From Bog-532 sp965277615 (GTDB taxonomy: Bacteria; Actinomycetota; Actinomycetes; Streptosporangiales; Streptosporangiaceae): DNA of 64,000 nucleotides. Positions 33,430 to 42,491 of this stretch are shown piece after piece. Both the position numbers and the translations under genes were made by a program. The notes under the pieces are model-generated. The model ran no database searches and had not been told where the DNA came from. It worked only from the letters and a program-made list of their open reading frames with translations. The stretch lies in the NCBI GenBank assembly GCA_965277615.1, contig CBDIDG010000006.1, positions 434,001 to 498,000 on the forward strand, written 5' to 3'. The stretch's first letter is position 1; every line of letters starts with the position of its first letter.

Positions 33430-33989
33430 GGCGGCGGCCCGCCGCCGGGTGGTGGCGGTGGCGGCTCTTCGCCCGGCGGGGGTGGCGGCGGCATCGTGTC
33501 CACCGGCGGCGCTCCCTCCGGCCACACCAGCAGCACCGGGCAGGGCGCGTGGTCGACGGCGAACCGGGTCGCCCGGCCCAGGCTCCGTGGGCCGAGCCGG
33601 GAGCGGTCACCGTCCCGGGCCATGATCAGCAGGTCGGCGCCGGCCGCGGCGGCCACCACCTCACGCTCGGTCCGCCCCGTACGGCTGATTTGCTCGCACG
33701 GGAGGCGCAGGCGCTCGGCCGCGGCGTCGAGCAGGTCCGCGGCCGACGCCGCGGCGCTATCGGCCAGCCGCCCCCGCAGATCCTGGCCGGACCGGCCGCG
33801 TCCGAACAATCCCAGGTAGGCCGCCTGCGCGACGTCTGGTGGCTCCTGGGCGGTGACGTGCAGCAACGTGATGGTGGCGGGTTCGGGGGCCAGCTCGCGG
33901 GCCGCGTCGACGGCCGCCTGCCAGGTCTGCTCGTTGACCCAGATCAGAATTTTTTTAACCGGGTCGCTACCGGTCCCGGTCGCGGGCAT
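33426..33989 (-). CDS. Universal stress protein with polyproline tail
   Basis: The 187-residue protein has a UspA domain at residues 10-155. KKILIWVNEQTWQAAVDAA starts the fold, and GADLLIMARDGDRSRLGPRSLGRATRFAVDHAPCPVLLVW is a variant of the ATP-binding G-2x-G-9x-G(S/T) pattern. The last 30 residues are almost all proline with a few Gly/Glu, including runs of seven and six prolines, unusual for this family. It may be a tether or adhesion tail; translation of the runs would need EF-P. It starts 7 bases after recD2 stops and is probably its operon partner. Confidence 0.82.
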   Translation of the reverse strand: MPATGTGSDPVKKILIWVNEQTWQAAVDAARELAPEPATITLLHVTAQEPPDVAQAAYLGLFGRGRSGQDLRGRLADSAAASAADLLDAAAERLRLPCEQISRTGRTEREVVAAAAGADLLIMARDGDRSRLGPRSLGRATRFAVDHAPCPVLLVWPEGAPPVDTMPPPPPPGEEPPPPPPGGGPPP

Positions 33990-33996
33990 GGCGCTG

Positions 33997-36132
33997 TCAC
34001 CCTTCCGCCAGGTCCGCCACCTCGGCCATCGCCTCGGTGAGCAGGGCCGCCAGCCGGGTCTCCCGCGGGTGCTCGCCGATGGTGCGCACCGCGCGCGCCA
34101 GCGCCGGGCCCGCGCCGTGCACCACGGACAGGTGGTGCTGGGCCCGGGTCAGGGCGGTGTAGACCAGGGGCCGGGACAGCATCCCGGTGGCCTCGGCCGG
34201 GAACACCGCGATCACGGCCGGCCACTCGCTGCCCTGCGCCCGGTGCACGGTGATGGCCCAGCCGTGCCGCAGGTCAGCCAGCAGCCGGAACGGCACCGTG
34301 ACCGGGAGGCCGCTGAACGACACCGTGAGCCCGTCGCCCTCCGCCGTGACCACGGTGCCAACTTCGCCGTTGGCGAAGCCGTCGTCGGCGTGGTTGGCCA
34401 CCGCCACCACCCGGTCGCCCGGGTCGAAGCCGCGGTGCGCGCCCGGCCCCGGATTCAGCTTGGCCTTGAGCGCCCGGTTCAGCTCGATCGTCCCGGCCGG
34501 GCCCTTGTGGACCGGCGTGACGATCTGGATGTCCTCGGCCGCGATGCCGAGCGCGCGGGGGATCGAGTCGGTCATCAGCTGGGTGACCCGGTGCGCGGCT
34601 TCCGCGCTGCCGCGGGTGGTCACCACCACCACCTCGTGCTCGGGCGACTCCACCGCGGGCAGGTCACCGCCGCGCACCGCGGTGGCCAGCTTGGCGATCG
34701 TGCCGCCGTCCTTCTGCCGGTACAGCGTGGTCAGCTCGGTCACCGGGATCGCGCCGGAGTCGATGATGTCGGCCAGCACCCGGCCCGGGCCGATCGAGGG
34801 CAGCTGGGCCGGGTCGCCCACCAGCAGCAGCCGGGTGCCGTCCGCGCACGCCTCGATCAGCGCGGCGGCCAGCTCCACGTCGAGCATCGAGCTCTCGTCC
34901 ACCACGACCAGCTCGGCGTCCAGCGGCCAGTCCTCGCCCCGGGCGAACACCCAGGTGCCTTCGCGGGCGGCGCTGGCCTCACTGCCGGGGAAACCGGCCC
35001 CGCTGGGCGCCGAAGCCCCGGATCCGTCGCTGAACAGGTTGTCGCCCTGGCCGTCGGCGCCGGGCCGGGTCATGCCCTGGCCCTGAGCCCCGAGCAGCCG
35101 GTGCAAGGTAGTCGCGGGTGCGCCCGCCAGCTCCTCCAGCCGCTTGGCCGCCCGGCCGGTCGGCGCGGCCAGCGCCACCCGCAGGCCGCGTTGGGATGCC
35201 AGCGCGACCACGGCCGCCACCGTCCGGCTCTTGCCCGTGCCCGGGCCGCCGGTGAGCACGGACACCCCGTGCTCGGCCACCGCCGCTACGGCCGCGTGCT
35301 GCCGGTCGTCCAGCTCGGCGTCGGTCACGGCCGCCAGCGGGTCGCCCGTTCCGGGGAGCGGCTCGGCCGTCGCGGCCAGCCGCTGCAGGCCCTCGGCCAC
35401 CGCGTCCTCGGCGATGGCGTACTGGGTCAGCGTGAGCAGCGTGTCCGATTCAATGACTTCACCCGGGTCCTGCCCATCAGCCTCTGCCGGCTCTGCCGGG
35501 CCGTCAGCCTCGTCAGCATCTTCAGGCTCATCGGGCCCATGGGCCTCGAAAGGCAACACCGATCCGTCGTCGATCGCGGCCACCACGGCGCTGCCGGGGT
35601 CGCCCACGCCGAACCGGCCCAGCGCGGCCAGCACCGCCTCGGCCGGGGCCGCGGTGTGGCCGTCCCGCGACGCCTTGTTCAGCAGGTGCACGACCAGGGC
35701 CCGGCCCCGCCGCGGGTCCTGCGGGGTGGCACCGCCGTCCAGCACCTGACGGGCGAACCAGTCGGCCTGGTCGGGACGGATCTGCGACAGCGTGAGCAGC
35801 TTCCACGGGTCCTCGCGCAGCGTCTCAGCTGCCAGCGGGCCGAGCAGGGCCACCGCCGACCCGGCGTACTTGGCCGGGACCCGGCAGCTGGTCAGCAGGC
35901 CGGCCGTCTCGTACGCGGGCTGGGCGCGGGTGAACGCGGCCGCCAGCCGGACCGCCCGCTTGGGCCCGATACCCTCGACCAGCTCCAGCCGTCCGGCCGT
36001 CACGTCGTCGGGGCTGGTGATCCCGGCGGCCTGCAGTTTCTCCGCCATGGCCCGGCCGACACCTGGCCACAGCCCGGCGCCACAGAACTCACCGAACAGC
36101 CGGGTCGCTGATTCGTCGCTCACGGTGGACAT
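33997..36132 (-). CDS. recD2: RecD2-like ATP-dependent DNA helicase
   Basis: This superfamily 1B helicase of 711 aa has no RecBC partners nearby. N-terminal helix-hairpin-helix repeats (GLWPGVGRAMAEKLQAAGI, LELVEGIGPKRAVRLAAAF) are followed by Walker A TGGPGTGKSRTVAAVV, LAAPTGRAAKRLEEL, Walker B VVVDESSMLD, VGDPAQLPSIGPG, and the C-terminal VHRAQGSEWPAVI and YTALTRAQHHL motifs. RecD2 proteins unwind DNA 5' to 3' in repair. An acidic linker of about 30 residues (DEPEDADEADG and on, nt 35470-35560) separates the HhH part from the motor. ATG 36132 is used. Confidence 0.92.
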   Translation of the reverse strand: MSTVSDESATRLFGEFCGAGLWPGVGRAMAEKLQAAGITSPDDVTAGRLELVEGIGPKRAVRLAAAFTRAQPAYETAGLLTSCRVPAKYAGSAVALLGPLAAETLREDPWKLLTLSQIRPDQADWFARQVLDGGATPQDPRRGRALVVHLLNKASRDGHTAAPAEAVLAALGRFGVGDPGSAVVAAIDDGSVLPFEAHGPDEPEDADEADGPAEPAEADGQDPGEVIESDTLLTLTQYAIAEDAVAEGLQRLAATAEPLPGTGDPLAAVTDAELDDRQHAAVAAVAEHGVSVLTGGPGTGKSRTVAAVVALASQRGLRVALAAPTGRAAKRLEELAGAPATTLHRLLGAQGQGMTRPGADGQGDNLFSDGSGASAPSGAGFPGSEASAAREGTWVFARGEDWPLDAELVVVDESSMLDVELAAALIEACADGTRLLLVGDPAQLPSIGPGRVLADIIDSGAIPVTELTTLYRQKDGGTIAKLATAVRGGDLPAVESPEHEVVVVTTRGSAEAAHRVTQLMTDSIPRALGIAAEDIQIVTPVHKGPAGTIELNRALKAKLNPGPGAHRGFDPGDRVVAVANHADDGFANGEVGTVVTAEGDGLTVSFSGLPVTVPFRLLADLRHGWAITVHRAQGSEWPAVIAVFPAEATGMLSRPLVYTALTRAQHHLSVVHGAGPALARAVRTIGEHPRETRLAALLTEAMAEVADLAEG

Positions 36133-36232
36133 CCCGGTCAGCGTAGCTCAGCGGTGTGACGTTGAACCGGAACTGGCCCGCGTGTGCCGCCGTTCCCTTG
36201 CCGTGGCCGGCCCGGCCACGGATACTCCTGTT

Positions 36233-36907
36233 ATGGCTGCCTCCTCGGCGGATGCGCCCACCGACCCGGATGCGGTGGTCCGGGCGTCCGATTCCGAACG
36301 CGAGCGCGCCGTCAGCGAGCTGGGTGACCGGTTCGCCGAGGGCCGGCTTTCCCAGCAGACCTACCTGCGCCGGATGGACGAGGCGTTCGGCGCCCGGGAC
36401 CGGCGTCAGCTCGACGGGCTGTTCACCGACCTGCCCCGCCGGAGCAGCGCCCCCCGCGGCCGGGCCGTGCTGGGCACGCTGCGCGATGCGCTGCGGGAGG
36501 CCGTGCTCGACCCGCTGCGCGGGCGGCGGCCCGAGCGGCTCGAACGGCCCGATCAGCCCCAGCCCCCGGCTCGGCCCGCGGGCGCCGCTCCGGCCTCCGA
36601 GGCGGCCCGCGCGCTGTACTTCCCGCCGACCGGGCCCGGGCAGGCGACCAGCTTCACCATCGGCCGGGACGCCTCCTGTGACCTGCTCATCGAGCACACC
36701 TCGGTGTCCCGCTGGCACGCCCGGCTGGACCGGCGGGCGGACGGCTGGGTGCTGACCGACGCCGGGTCCACCAACGGCACCCGGGTGAACGGCTGGCGGG
36801 TGCGCCAGCCGGTGCCGGTCCAGCCCGGTGACTACGTGATGTTCGGCTCCGCGGTGTTCGTGGTCTGCGCCGGTGAGCGCGGCCGGGACGCCGCCGGGTC
36901 CGGCTAG
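36233..36907 (+). CDS. DUF1707 and FHA domain protein
   Basis: The 224-residue protein has a DUF1707 (short three-helix) domain at about residues 17-65 (RASDSERERAVSELGDRFAEG, YLRRMDEAFGARDRRQLDGLF), a Pro/Arg linker, and an FHA domain at about 130-215 with FTIGRDASCDLLIEHTSVSRWHARL and DAGSTNGTRVNG. FHA domains bind phosphothreonine, so it probably reads Ser/Thr kinase signals. ATG 36233 is chosen because DUF1707 follows directly. It is head to tail with the histidine-phosphatase gene 10 bases on. Confidence 0.86.
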   Translation: MAASSADAPTDPDAVVRASDSERERAVSELGDRFAEGRLSQQTYLRRMDEAFGARDRRQLDGLFTDLPRRSSAPRGRAVLGTLRDALREAVLDPLRGRRPERLERPDQPQPPARPAGAAPASEAARALYFPPTGPGQATSFTIGRDASCDLLIEHTSVSRWHARLDRRADGWVLTDAGSTNGTRVNGWRVRQPVPVQPGDYVMFGSAVFVVCAGERGRDAAGSG

Positions 36908-36917
36908 AGTCGGGCAG

Positions 36918-37676
36918 GTGACGACCGTTCTGCTGGTCCGCCACGGCCTGACCGCCGCGACCGGCCACACCCTGTCCGGGTGGACCCCCGGCATCCCGCT
37001 GGACGAGCGGGGCACGGCCCAGGCCCGCGCGCTCGGAGCCCGGCTGGCCGCGCTGCCGCTGGACGCGATCATCAGCAGCCCACTCGACCGCTGCCAACAG
37101 ACCGCAGCCGCCATCGCCGACGCGGACGGCCGCCCTCCAATCCAGACTGATGACCGAGTGGGTGAGTGCCACTACGGCGACTGGACCGGCCAGGAGCTGA
37201 AGGTGCTGGCCAAGGACCCGCTGTGGAAGGTGGTCCAGGCCCATCCGAGCGCGGTCCGGTTCCCCGGGCCCGACGGTGAGGCCATGCTGGACATGCAGCA
37301 CCGGGCCGTGACCGCGGTGCGGGACTGGAACGCGCGGCTGGGCGACAAGGCCACCTACCTGGTCTGTTCGCACGGCGACGTGATCAAGGCCCTGATCGCC
37401 GATGCCCTCGGCCTGCACCTGGACCTGAGCCAGCGCATCCAGGCCGACCCCTGCTCGCTGACCGTGATCCGCTACACCTCGCTGCGGCCGTTCCTGCTGC
37501 GGATGAACGACCTCGGCGGCGGCGTCGAGGACCTGCTGCCCCGGCCCGAAGAGGAGACGGCCGACGCGGCGGCCGACGGCCAGCCCGACGGTGACGCCGA
37601 CAGCGACGCCATGGTCGGCGGCGGCGCCGGAGCAGTGGGCAGCGTTCGCGACCACTCAGCCGACGCGCGAGGATAG
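36918..37676 (+). CDS. Histidine phosphatase (TIGR03848-type) of the actinobacterial trio
   Basis: This phosphoglycerate-mutase-like protein has 252 aa. VTTVLLVRHGLTAA holds the phospho-accepting His of the RHG motif, then SSPLDRCQQTAA, VGECHYGDWTGQEL, and CSHGDVIKALIADALG with the second catalytic His. The C-terminus is a poorly conserved acidic and Gly-rich tail. It belongs to a group of three genes (with DUF3090 and the SCO1664-like protein) restricted to actinobacteria; the phosphorylated substrate is unknown. GTG 36918 starts after the FHA stop; an earlier in-frame start at 36873 would overlap the FHA gene. Confidence 0.85.
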   Translation: MTTVLLVRHGLTAATGHTLSGWTPGIPLDERGTAQARALGARLAALPLDAIISSPLDRCQQTAAAIADADGRPPIQTDDRVGECHYGDWTGQELKVLAKDPLWKVVQAHPSAVRFPGPDGEAMLDMQHRAVTAVRDWNARLGDKATYLVCSHGDVIKALIADALGLHLDLSQRIQADPCSLTVIRYTSLRPFLLRMNDLGGGVEDLLPRPEEETADAAADGQPDGDADSDAMVGGGAGAVGSVRDHSADARG

Positions 37677-37680
37677 GAGC

Positions 37681-38241
37681 ATGCCGGTCTACATGTACGA
37701 CCCGCCGGAGCGGTTCGTGGCTGGTTCCGTCGGGCAGCCGGGGGAGCGGACGTTTTACCTCCAGGCCACCTCCCACGGGCGAGTCACCAGCGTCTCGCTG
37801 GAGAAGTTTCAGGTCAGCCTGCTGGCCGAGCGGCTCGACGAATTGCTGGACGAGGTGCTGCGCCGCAGCGGCGGATCACCCGAGGTGCCCGCGGCCACCC
37901 CCACCGCGCTGCAGGACGACGGGCCGCTGGACATGCCGGTGGAGGAGGAGTTCCGCGTCGGCGCGATCGCGCTGGCCTGGGACGGTGACGAGAACCGGGT
38001 GGTCATCGAGGCGCAGGAGGCCACCGAGGAACCGGTCGAGCCGCTGGCCGACGAGGTGCCGGTGGACGGGCCCGGCGTGCTGCGGGTGCGGATCAGCCCC
38101 GGTGCGGCCCGGGCGTTCGCCCAGCGAGCCCTGGCCATCGTGGCCGCCGGGCGGCCACCCTGCCCGCTGTGCGGGCTGCCGCTGAACGCCGACGGGCACG
38201 TGTGCCCACGTCAGAACGGGCACCGCGTCAGCCATGCTTGA
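37681..38241 (+). CDS. DUF3090 family protein (TIGR03847)
   Basis: The 186-residue actinobacterial protein of unknown function is the middle gene of the trio. It starts MPVYMYDPPERFVAGSVGQPG and continues with RTFYLQATSHGRVTSVSLEK; the C-terminal end has a zinc-binding-like CPLCGLPLNADGHVCP (two CxxC-type pairs plus His). The conserved cysteines suggest a small zinc ribbon. ATG 37681 has AGGATAGGAG upstream. It overlaps the next gene by 8 bases. Confidence 0.9.
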   Translation: MPVYMYDPPERFVAGSVGQPGERTFYLQATSHGRVTSVSLEKFQVSLLAERLDELLDEVLRRSGGSPEVPAATPTALQDDGPLDMPVEEEFRVGAIALAWDGDENRVVIEAQEATEEPVEPLADEVPVDGPGVLRVRISPGAARAFAQRALAIVAAGRPPCPLCGLPLNADGHVCPRQNGHRVSHA

Positions 38242-39112
38242 CGGCTTCGCGTCCCCGCCCCGGCGCCGCCCATCCGGCGGAAGCCGGCGGGCCGGCGGTC
38301 GCCGGCGGGACCGGGCCGAGGAACCGGGGGAGCCCGGCAGTGGCGGCACGGGGAACGGTGCCCGCGGAAATGGTGGCTCCGGCGCCCTGACCCCCGAAAC
38401 CGACCAGGCCGCGCGGGACCTGCTCAGCCAGGGCACCCTGGAGGTGCTCGGCCGGCTGGTCGAGGCGTCCAACGAGACCTGGTACTGCGCGGTCAGCACC
38501 GGTGACTACGAGGCTGCCTGCGTGTACAAGCCGATCTCGGGCGAACGGCCGCTGTGGGACTTCCCCACCGGCACGCTGGCGGGCCGGGAAGTGGCCGCCT
38601 ACGTCGTGTCCCGCGCGTCGGGCTGGAATGTGGTGCCGCCGACGGTGATGCGGGACGGGCCGTTCGGGCCGGGCATGTGCCAGCTGTGGATCGAGATCGA
38701 CCCGCAGGTCGACCTGATCGATCTGGCCCGCCGGAGCGATCATCCCGGCCTGCGGGACCTGGCCACCTTCGACGCCGTGGTCAACAACGCCGACCGCAAG
38801 ATCGGGCACCTGCTGCCGGTGCGCGGCGGTCACCTGTACGGCTGTGACCATGGCGTTTGCTTCGCCGAGGACTACAAGCTGCGGACCGTGCTGTGGCAGT
38901 GGCGCGGTAAGAGCCTGCCCCGCCGGGCGACCGACGCGCTGCGCCGGCTGGCCGCGCTGCTGGACAGCGGCGAACTGGGCCAGGAGCTGTCGCAGTACCT
39001 GAGCCCGGGCGAGGTGGAGGCGACCACGATCCGGGTCGACAAGCTGCTCAAGCACCGGGCCCATCCGTACCCGCCCGAGGACTGGCCCGCCATCCCCTGG
39101 CCCCCGTACTGA
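38234..39112 (+). CDS. SCO1664-like protein (TIGR03843), PI3/4-kinase-like fold
   Basis: This is the third gene of the trio, 292 aa. A 50-residue basic, Gly-rich leader precedes the domain. YKPISGERPLWDFPTGTLAGREVAAY and FDAVVNNADRKIGHLLP with YGCDHGVCFAEDYKLRTVLW resemble the ATP-binding lysine, the NxDR-like catalytic loop and the metal-binding DHG of phosphatidylinositol-kinase-like folds. Substrate is unknown. In many actinobacteria the mycothiol ligase gene mshC follows; here a hairpin and then an oligopeptide importer follow instead. Confidence 0.88.
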   Translation: MLDGFASPPRRRPSGGSRRAGGRRRDRAEEPGEPGSGGTGNGARGNGGSGALTPETDQAARDLLSQGTLEVLGRLVEASNETWYCAVSTGDYEAACVYKPISGERPLWDFPTGTLAGREVAAYVVSRASGWNVVPPTVMRDGPFGPGMCQLWIEIDPQVDLIDLARRSDHPGLRDLATFDAVVNNADRKIGHLLPVRGGHLYGCDHGVCFAEDYKLRTVLWQWRGKSLPRRATDALRRLAALLDSGELGQELSQYLSPGEVEATTIRVDKLLKHRAHPYPPEDWPAIPWPPY

Positions 39113-39121
39113 CGATGAATG

Positions 39122-39161
39122 CTGGGGGTTTACTGTGGGTCACCACAGTGGACAGAACCCC
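39122..39161 (+). terminator. Hairpin after the trio operon
   Basis: CTGGGGGTT (39122-39130) pairs with AACCCCAG (39156-39163), and an inner ACTGTGG/CCACAGT stem (39132-39138 with 39143-39149) adds seven pairs. It lies about 10 bases after the stop of the 38234-39112 gene and probably ends that operon. Confidence 0.6.
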
Positions 39162-39212
39162 AGGTAACCGTGCGAATGCCGTAATTGCCCCAGTATGGTT
39201 ACCGTCACGTCA

Positions 39213-39233
39213 CAATTCCCATCAGGGTAATTG
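39213..39233. promoter_or_regulatory. Inverted repeat upstream of importer operon 1
   Basis: CAATTCCC, ATCA, GGG(T)AATTG is an imperfect inverted repeat in an AT-rich part of the 277-base gap before the binding-protein gene. Two copies of GTAATTG (39181 and 39227) are also present. It is a plausible operator or promoter element. The rest of the gap shows no gene. Confidence 0.4.
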
Positions 39234-39389
39234 TTGCTGTTCACAATGGATGGAACGCGCTCCTACGATATGCCGACGGCCGTCCGAGGCTGGCGCGTCG
39301 TCACGCCCGGAGGCTGAATCGGCCCCCGGTCATTGCGCCCGTGGACAACTTCACGGGGCAGCACGAAGAAAATGGAGAGGAGAGAGTCG

Positions 39390-41234
39390 ATGCGGAAAGG
39401 CTCTAAAGCCTTTGCTTCCGGCGTCGGCCTGGTAGCCCTGGCAACGGCGGTCGCCGCCTGTGGTGGCAGCAGCTCGTCGTCCGGCAGTCCGGGCAAGTCG
39501 AGTGGTGGCTCGACTTCCCTGAGCTCCGGCACTCAGGGCATTAACCCCGGCTCGGGTACACCGAAGTCGGGCGGCACCTTGAACATGCTCGGCCAGGGTG
39601 ACGTCGACTACATTGACTACAACATCAGCTACTACTCGATCGGCCAGCTGGCCCAGCGGCTGTATCAGCGGTACCTGTACAACTACCCGGCCGTTCCGGG
39701 CAAGACCACCTCGGTCGCGCCGGACCTGGCCACCGCCGCACCCGTGGTGAGCAACGGCGGCAAGACCTACTCGGTCACCATTCGCACCGGCGCGATGTGG
39801 AACACCACCCCGGCCCGCCAGGTGACCGCGGCCGACGCGCTGCGCGGTATCGAGCGCTCCTGCAACGGGGTCCAGCCCTTCGGTGGCCTGCCGGACTTCG
39901 AGTCGCTGATCGTGGGTTACTCGGACTTCTGCACCGGCTTCGCCAAGGCGACGACCCCGGCCGCGATGAAGTCGTACCTGGCCTCGCACTCGCCCTCGGG
40001 CATCAAGGTCAGCGGCCAGACGATCTCGTACACGCTGGTCCACCCGGCGTCGTACTTCCCGGGCCAGCTGGAGCTGGACGCCTTCGCCCCGGCGCCGATC
40101 GAGTCGCTGAACTACGTGCCCGCGAGCGCCGCGGCCCAGCAGCACGAGATCTCCGACGGGCCGTACCAGATCCAGAGCTACACCCCGGCGCGGAATATCA
40201 CGTTCGTCCGCAACCCGGCCTGGAAGGCCAGCTCGGACCCGATCCGCAAGGCCTACGTCAACAAGGTCGTGGTCAGCGAGACCGGTAACCAGGCCAGCGT
40301 CCAGCAGCAGCTGCAGACCAACTCGGCCAGCGCCTCGATGGAGTTCGACGCCTTCCCGCCGCTGCAGTCGACCGCAGGCTTGATCAAGCAGATGCAGTCG
40401 GGGCTGAACCACAACTTCAACCTCGGCACGACGGAGTCGTCGAACCCGTATCTGGTGTTCAACCAGGTCTCGCCGAACAACGGCAGCGCGCTGGGCAAGA
40501 CCGCGGTGCGGCAGGCGCTCAGCTACGGCATCAGCCGGGCCCACCTGGACCAGGTCATCAACCCGGTGGTCAACCCGCCGCTGACGCACGTCCTCCCGGA
40601 CGGCCTGGCCGGCACGGCCACAGTGCCCTCGGGCTACAACCCGTACCCGTACAACGCGACCAAGGCCAAGCAGTTGCTGGCCGCGGCCGGGTACAAGTCC
40701 GGCCTGAACATCACCCTGCTGTACCGGCCGGACTCGAGTGTCTCGACCGCAATTGCTCAGGCCACCCAGTCTGACCTGGCCAAGATCGGGGTCAAGGTCA
40801 AGCTCCTGGGCAGCCCGTCGGCCGACTTCTACACCAAGTACCTGGAAGTCCCGAGCGTGGCCAAGCGCGGCGTGTGGGACATCTCGGTCGCGGGCTGGGC
40901 CCCGGACTGGTACAGCCAGGGTGCCCTGTCGTTCTTCGGCCCGCTGTTCTCGGGCCCGGCGTCGTACCCGCCGGTGGGTAGCAACTTCGGCTTCTACAGC
41001 GACCCGTCGGTCACCGCGCTGATCAACAAGGCCGCCTCGACGGCCAGCACATCAGCCGCCGACCAGATGTGGGTGCAGGCGGACCAGGACGTGATGAAGG
41101 ATGCGGCGATCTACCCGATCACCGACTCCCTGCAGCCGAACTACCACGCCAGCTACGTCCACAACGCCGTCTACATCACCGCTATCCAGCAGTTCGACCC
41201 GGCGAACGTCTGGCTGAGCACGCCCGGCAGCTAA
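39390..41234 (+). CDS. Family 5 extracellular solute-binding lipoprotein (oligopeptide/dipeptide type)
   Basis: The 614-residue protein starts with a signal peptide ending in VAAC, the lipobox cysteine near residue 27, then a Ser/Gly-rich flexible linker. The SBP_bac_5 fold is clear: GGTLNMLGQGDVDYIDYN, the SVAPDLATAAPVV / YSVTIRTGAMWN region, QVTAADALRGIERSC, and GVWDISVAGWAPDWY. It captures peptides or a similar ligand outside the cell for the transporter encoded just after. ATG 39390 has GGAGAGGAGAGAG upstream. A stable hairpin between it and the ATPase gene suggests higher expression of the binding protein than of the rest. Confidence 0.93.
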   Translation: MRKGSKAFASGVGLVALATAVAACGGSSSSSGSPGKSSGGSTSLSSGTQGINPGSGTPKSGGTLNMLGQGDVDYIDYNISYYSIGQLAQRLYQRYLYNYPAVPGKTTSVAPDLATAAPVVSNGGKTYSVTIRTGAMWNTTPARQVTAADALRGIERSCNGVQPFGGLPDFESLIVGYSDFCTGFAKATTPAAMKSYLASHSPSGIKVSGQTISYTLVHPASYFPGQLELDAFAPAPIESLNYVPASAAAQQHEISDGPYQIQSYTPARNITFVRNPAWKASSDPIRKAYVNKVVVSETGNQASVQQQLQTNSASASMEFDAFPPLQSTAGLIKQMQSGLNHNFNLGTTESSNPYLVFNQVSPNNGSALGKTAVRQALSYGISRAHLDQVINPVVNPPLTHVLPDGLAGTATVPSGYNPYPYNATKAKQLLAAAGYKSGLNITLLYRPDSSVSTAIAQATQSDLAKIGVKVKLLGSPSADFYTKYLEVPSVAKRGVWDISVAGWAPDWYSQGALSFFGPLFSGPASYPPVGSNFGFYSDPSVTALINKAASTASTSAADQMWVQADQDVMKDAAIYPITDSLQPNYHASYVHNAVYITAIQQFDPANVWLSTPGS

Positions 41235-41300
41235 CCGGTCAAGCCCGGTCCAGGGTGGGTGCGCAGGCGAATCCCGCTGCGGGCCCACCCGGGCCGGATC

Positions 41301-41336
41301 AACCCGGCCCGCTGGCTTCGGCTGGCGGGCCGGGTT
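41301..41336 (+). terminator. Intercistronic hairpin with UUCG loop (partial terminator)
   Basis: AACCCGGCCCGC pairs with GCGGGCCGGGTT, and the inner TGGC/GCTG closes a TTCG tetraloop, giving about 16 continuous pairs (two wobble). It sits between the binding-protein stop and the ATPase start, where importer operons often have an attenuator that stabilises the upstream mRNA. Confidence 0.7.
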
Positions 41337-41426
41337 ACCGTTGCGAAACTTGCTGGGGATACATTCGTCGGCAAGTGAAATAACACTGCGCAACCGCAGT
41401 GTCCGGGCGTGAAGGGTAGGTAGCGC

Positions 41427-42491
41427 GTGGCGCTCCTCGAGGTCAACGACCTCCGTGTTTCATTTCGCACCGCGGACGGCATCGTCCAGGCCGTCCGCGG
41501 GCTTTCGTTCGACGTAGACACCGGGAAAACCCTCGGCATCGTCGGCGAATCCGGTTCCGGCAAGAGCGTGTCGACCCAGACGATCATGGGTCTCGTCCGC
41601 GGCGCCCGGGTCAGCGGCACCGCCCTGTTCGAGGGCCGGGACCTGCTGACCATGGACAACAACGACCTGCAGCAGATCCGCGGGGCCCAGGTCGGCATGA
41701 TCTTCCAGGACCCACTGTCCAGCCTGCATCCCTACTACAAGGTGGGCTGGCAGATCGGGGAGATGATCCGCCAGCACGACAAGAGCGTCTCCAAGGCCCA
41801 GGCCCACACGCGGGCCACCGACCTGCTCCGGCTGGTCGGTATCCCGCAGCCGGACCGCCGGGTCGACGACTATCCGCACCAGTTCTCCGGCGGCATGCGC
41901 CAGCGGGCCATGATCGCCATGGCTATGGCCCTGAACCCGAAGCTGCTCATCGCGGACGAGCCCACCACCGCGCTCGACGTGACCGTGCAGGCTCAGGTCC
42001 TCCAGGTCATGAAGACGCTGCAGGAGGAGTTCGGCACCGCGATCATCATGATCACCCACGACCTCGGCGTGATCGCCGACTTCGCCGACGACGTGATCGT
42101 GATGTACGCCGGCGCCGTCATGGAGCGAGCCGACCGGCGGACGATCTTCTACGAGAACCACCACCCGTACACCGAGGGCCTGCTGCAGTCGCTGCCGGCC
42201 TACGGCGACGAGCGGGAGCGGCTGCTGCCGATCGCAGGCCAGCCTCCCAGCCTGATCAACCTGCCGGCCGGGTGCCCGTTCCACCCGCGCTGCCCGTACG
42301 TCATGGATCGCTGCCGGACCGACGTGCCCGAGCTGGCGCCGGTCAACGGCGACGTGACCCACCTGTCCGCCTGCTGGCTGCCGCACGACATGGCGGCGCG
42401 CAACGCACGCCGCAAGGACGTCGTCGGGCACGCGCTGCCCGTCCCGGCCCAGGCCCTGGCGGGCGCGGACACCGCTGGAGGGGAAGCATGA
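41427..42491 (+). CDS. Oligopeptide-type ABC importer ATPase (OppD/DppD-like), system 1
   Basis: The 354-residue ATPase has Walker A GESGSGKSVSTQ, signature FSGGMRQRAMIAMAM, Walker B LLIADEPTTALD, switch His in MITHDLGVIADF, and the C-terminal peptide-transporter extension with LINLPAGCPFHPRCPY and a cysteine-rich tail. It works as a heterodimer with the next gene product. GTG 41427 follows GGTAGGTAG. The stop overlaps the next ATG as ATGA. Confidence 0.94.
   Translation: MALLEVNDLRVSFRTADGIVQAVRGLSFDVDTGKTLGIVGESGSGKSVSTQTIMGLVRGARVSGTALFEGRDLLTMDNNDLQQIRGAQVGMIFQDPLSSLHPYYKVGWQIGEMIRQHDKSVSKAQAHTRATDLLRLVGIPQPDRRVDDYPHQFSGGMRQRAMIAMAMALNPKLLIADEPTTALDVTVQAQVLQVMKTLQEEFGTAIIMITHDLGVIADFADDVIVMYAGAVMERADRRTIFYENHHPYTEGLLQSLPAYGDERERLLPIAGQPPSLINLPAGCPFHPRCPYVMDRCRTDVPELAPVNGDVTHLSACWLPHDMAARNARRKDVVGHALPVPAQALAGADTAGGEA

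Noticed and set aside
33940..33965. Programmed frameshift at a seven-A run near the start of the stress-protein gene
   Set aside because: The normal frame encodes the expected KKILIWV strand and the rest of the domain, so no shift is needed.
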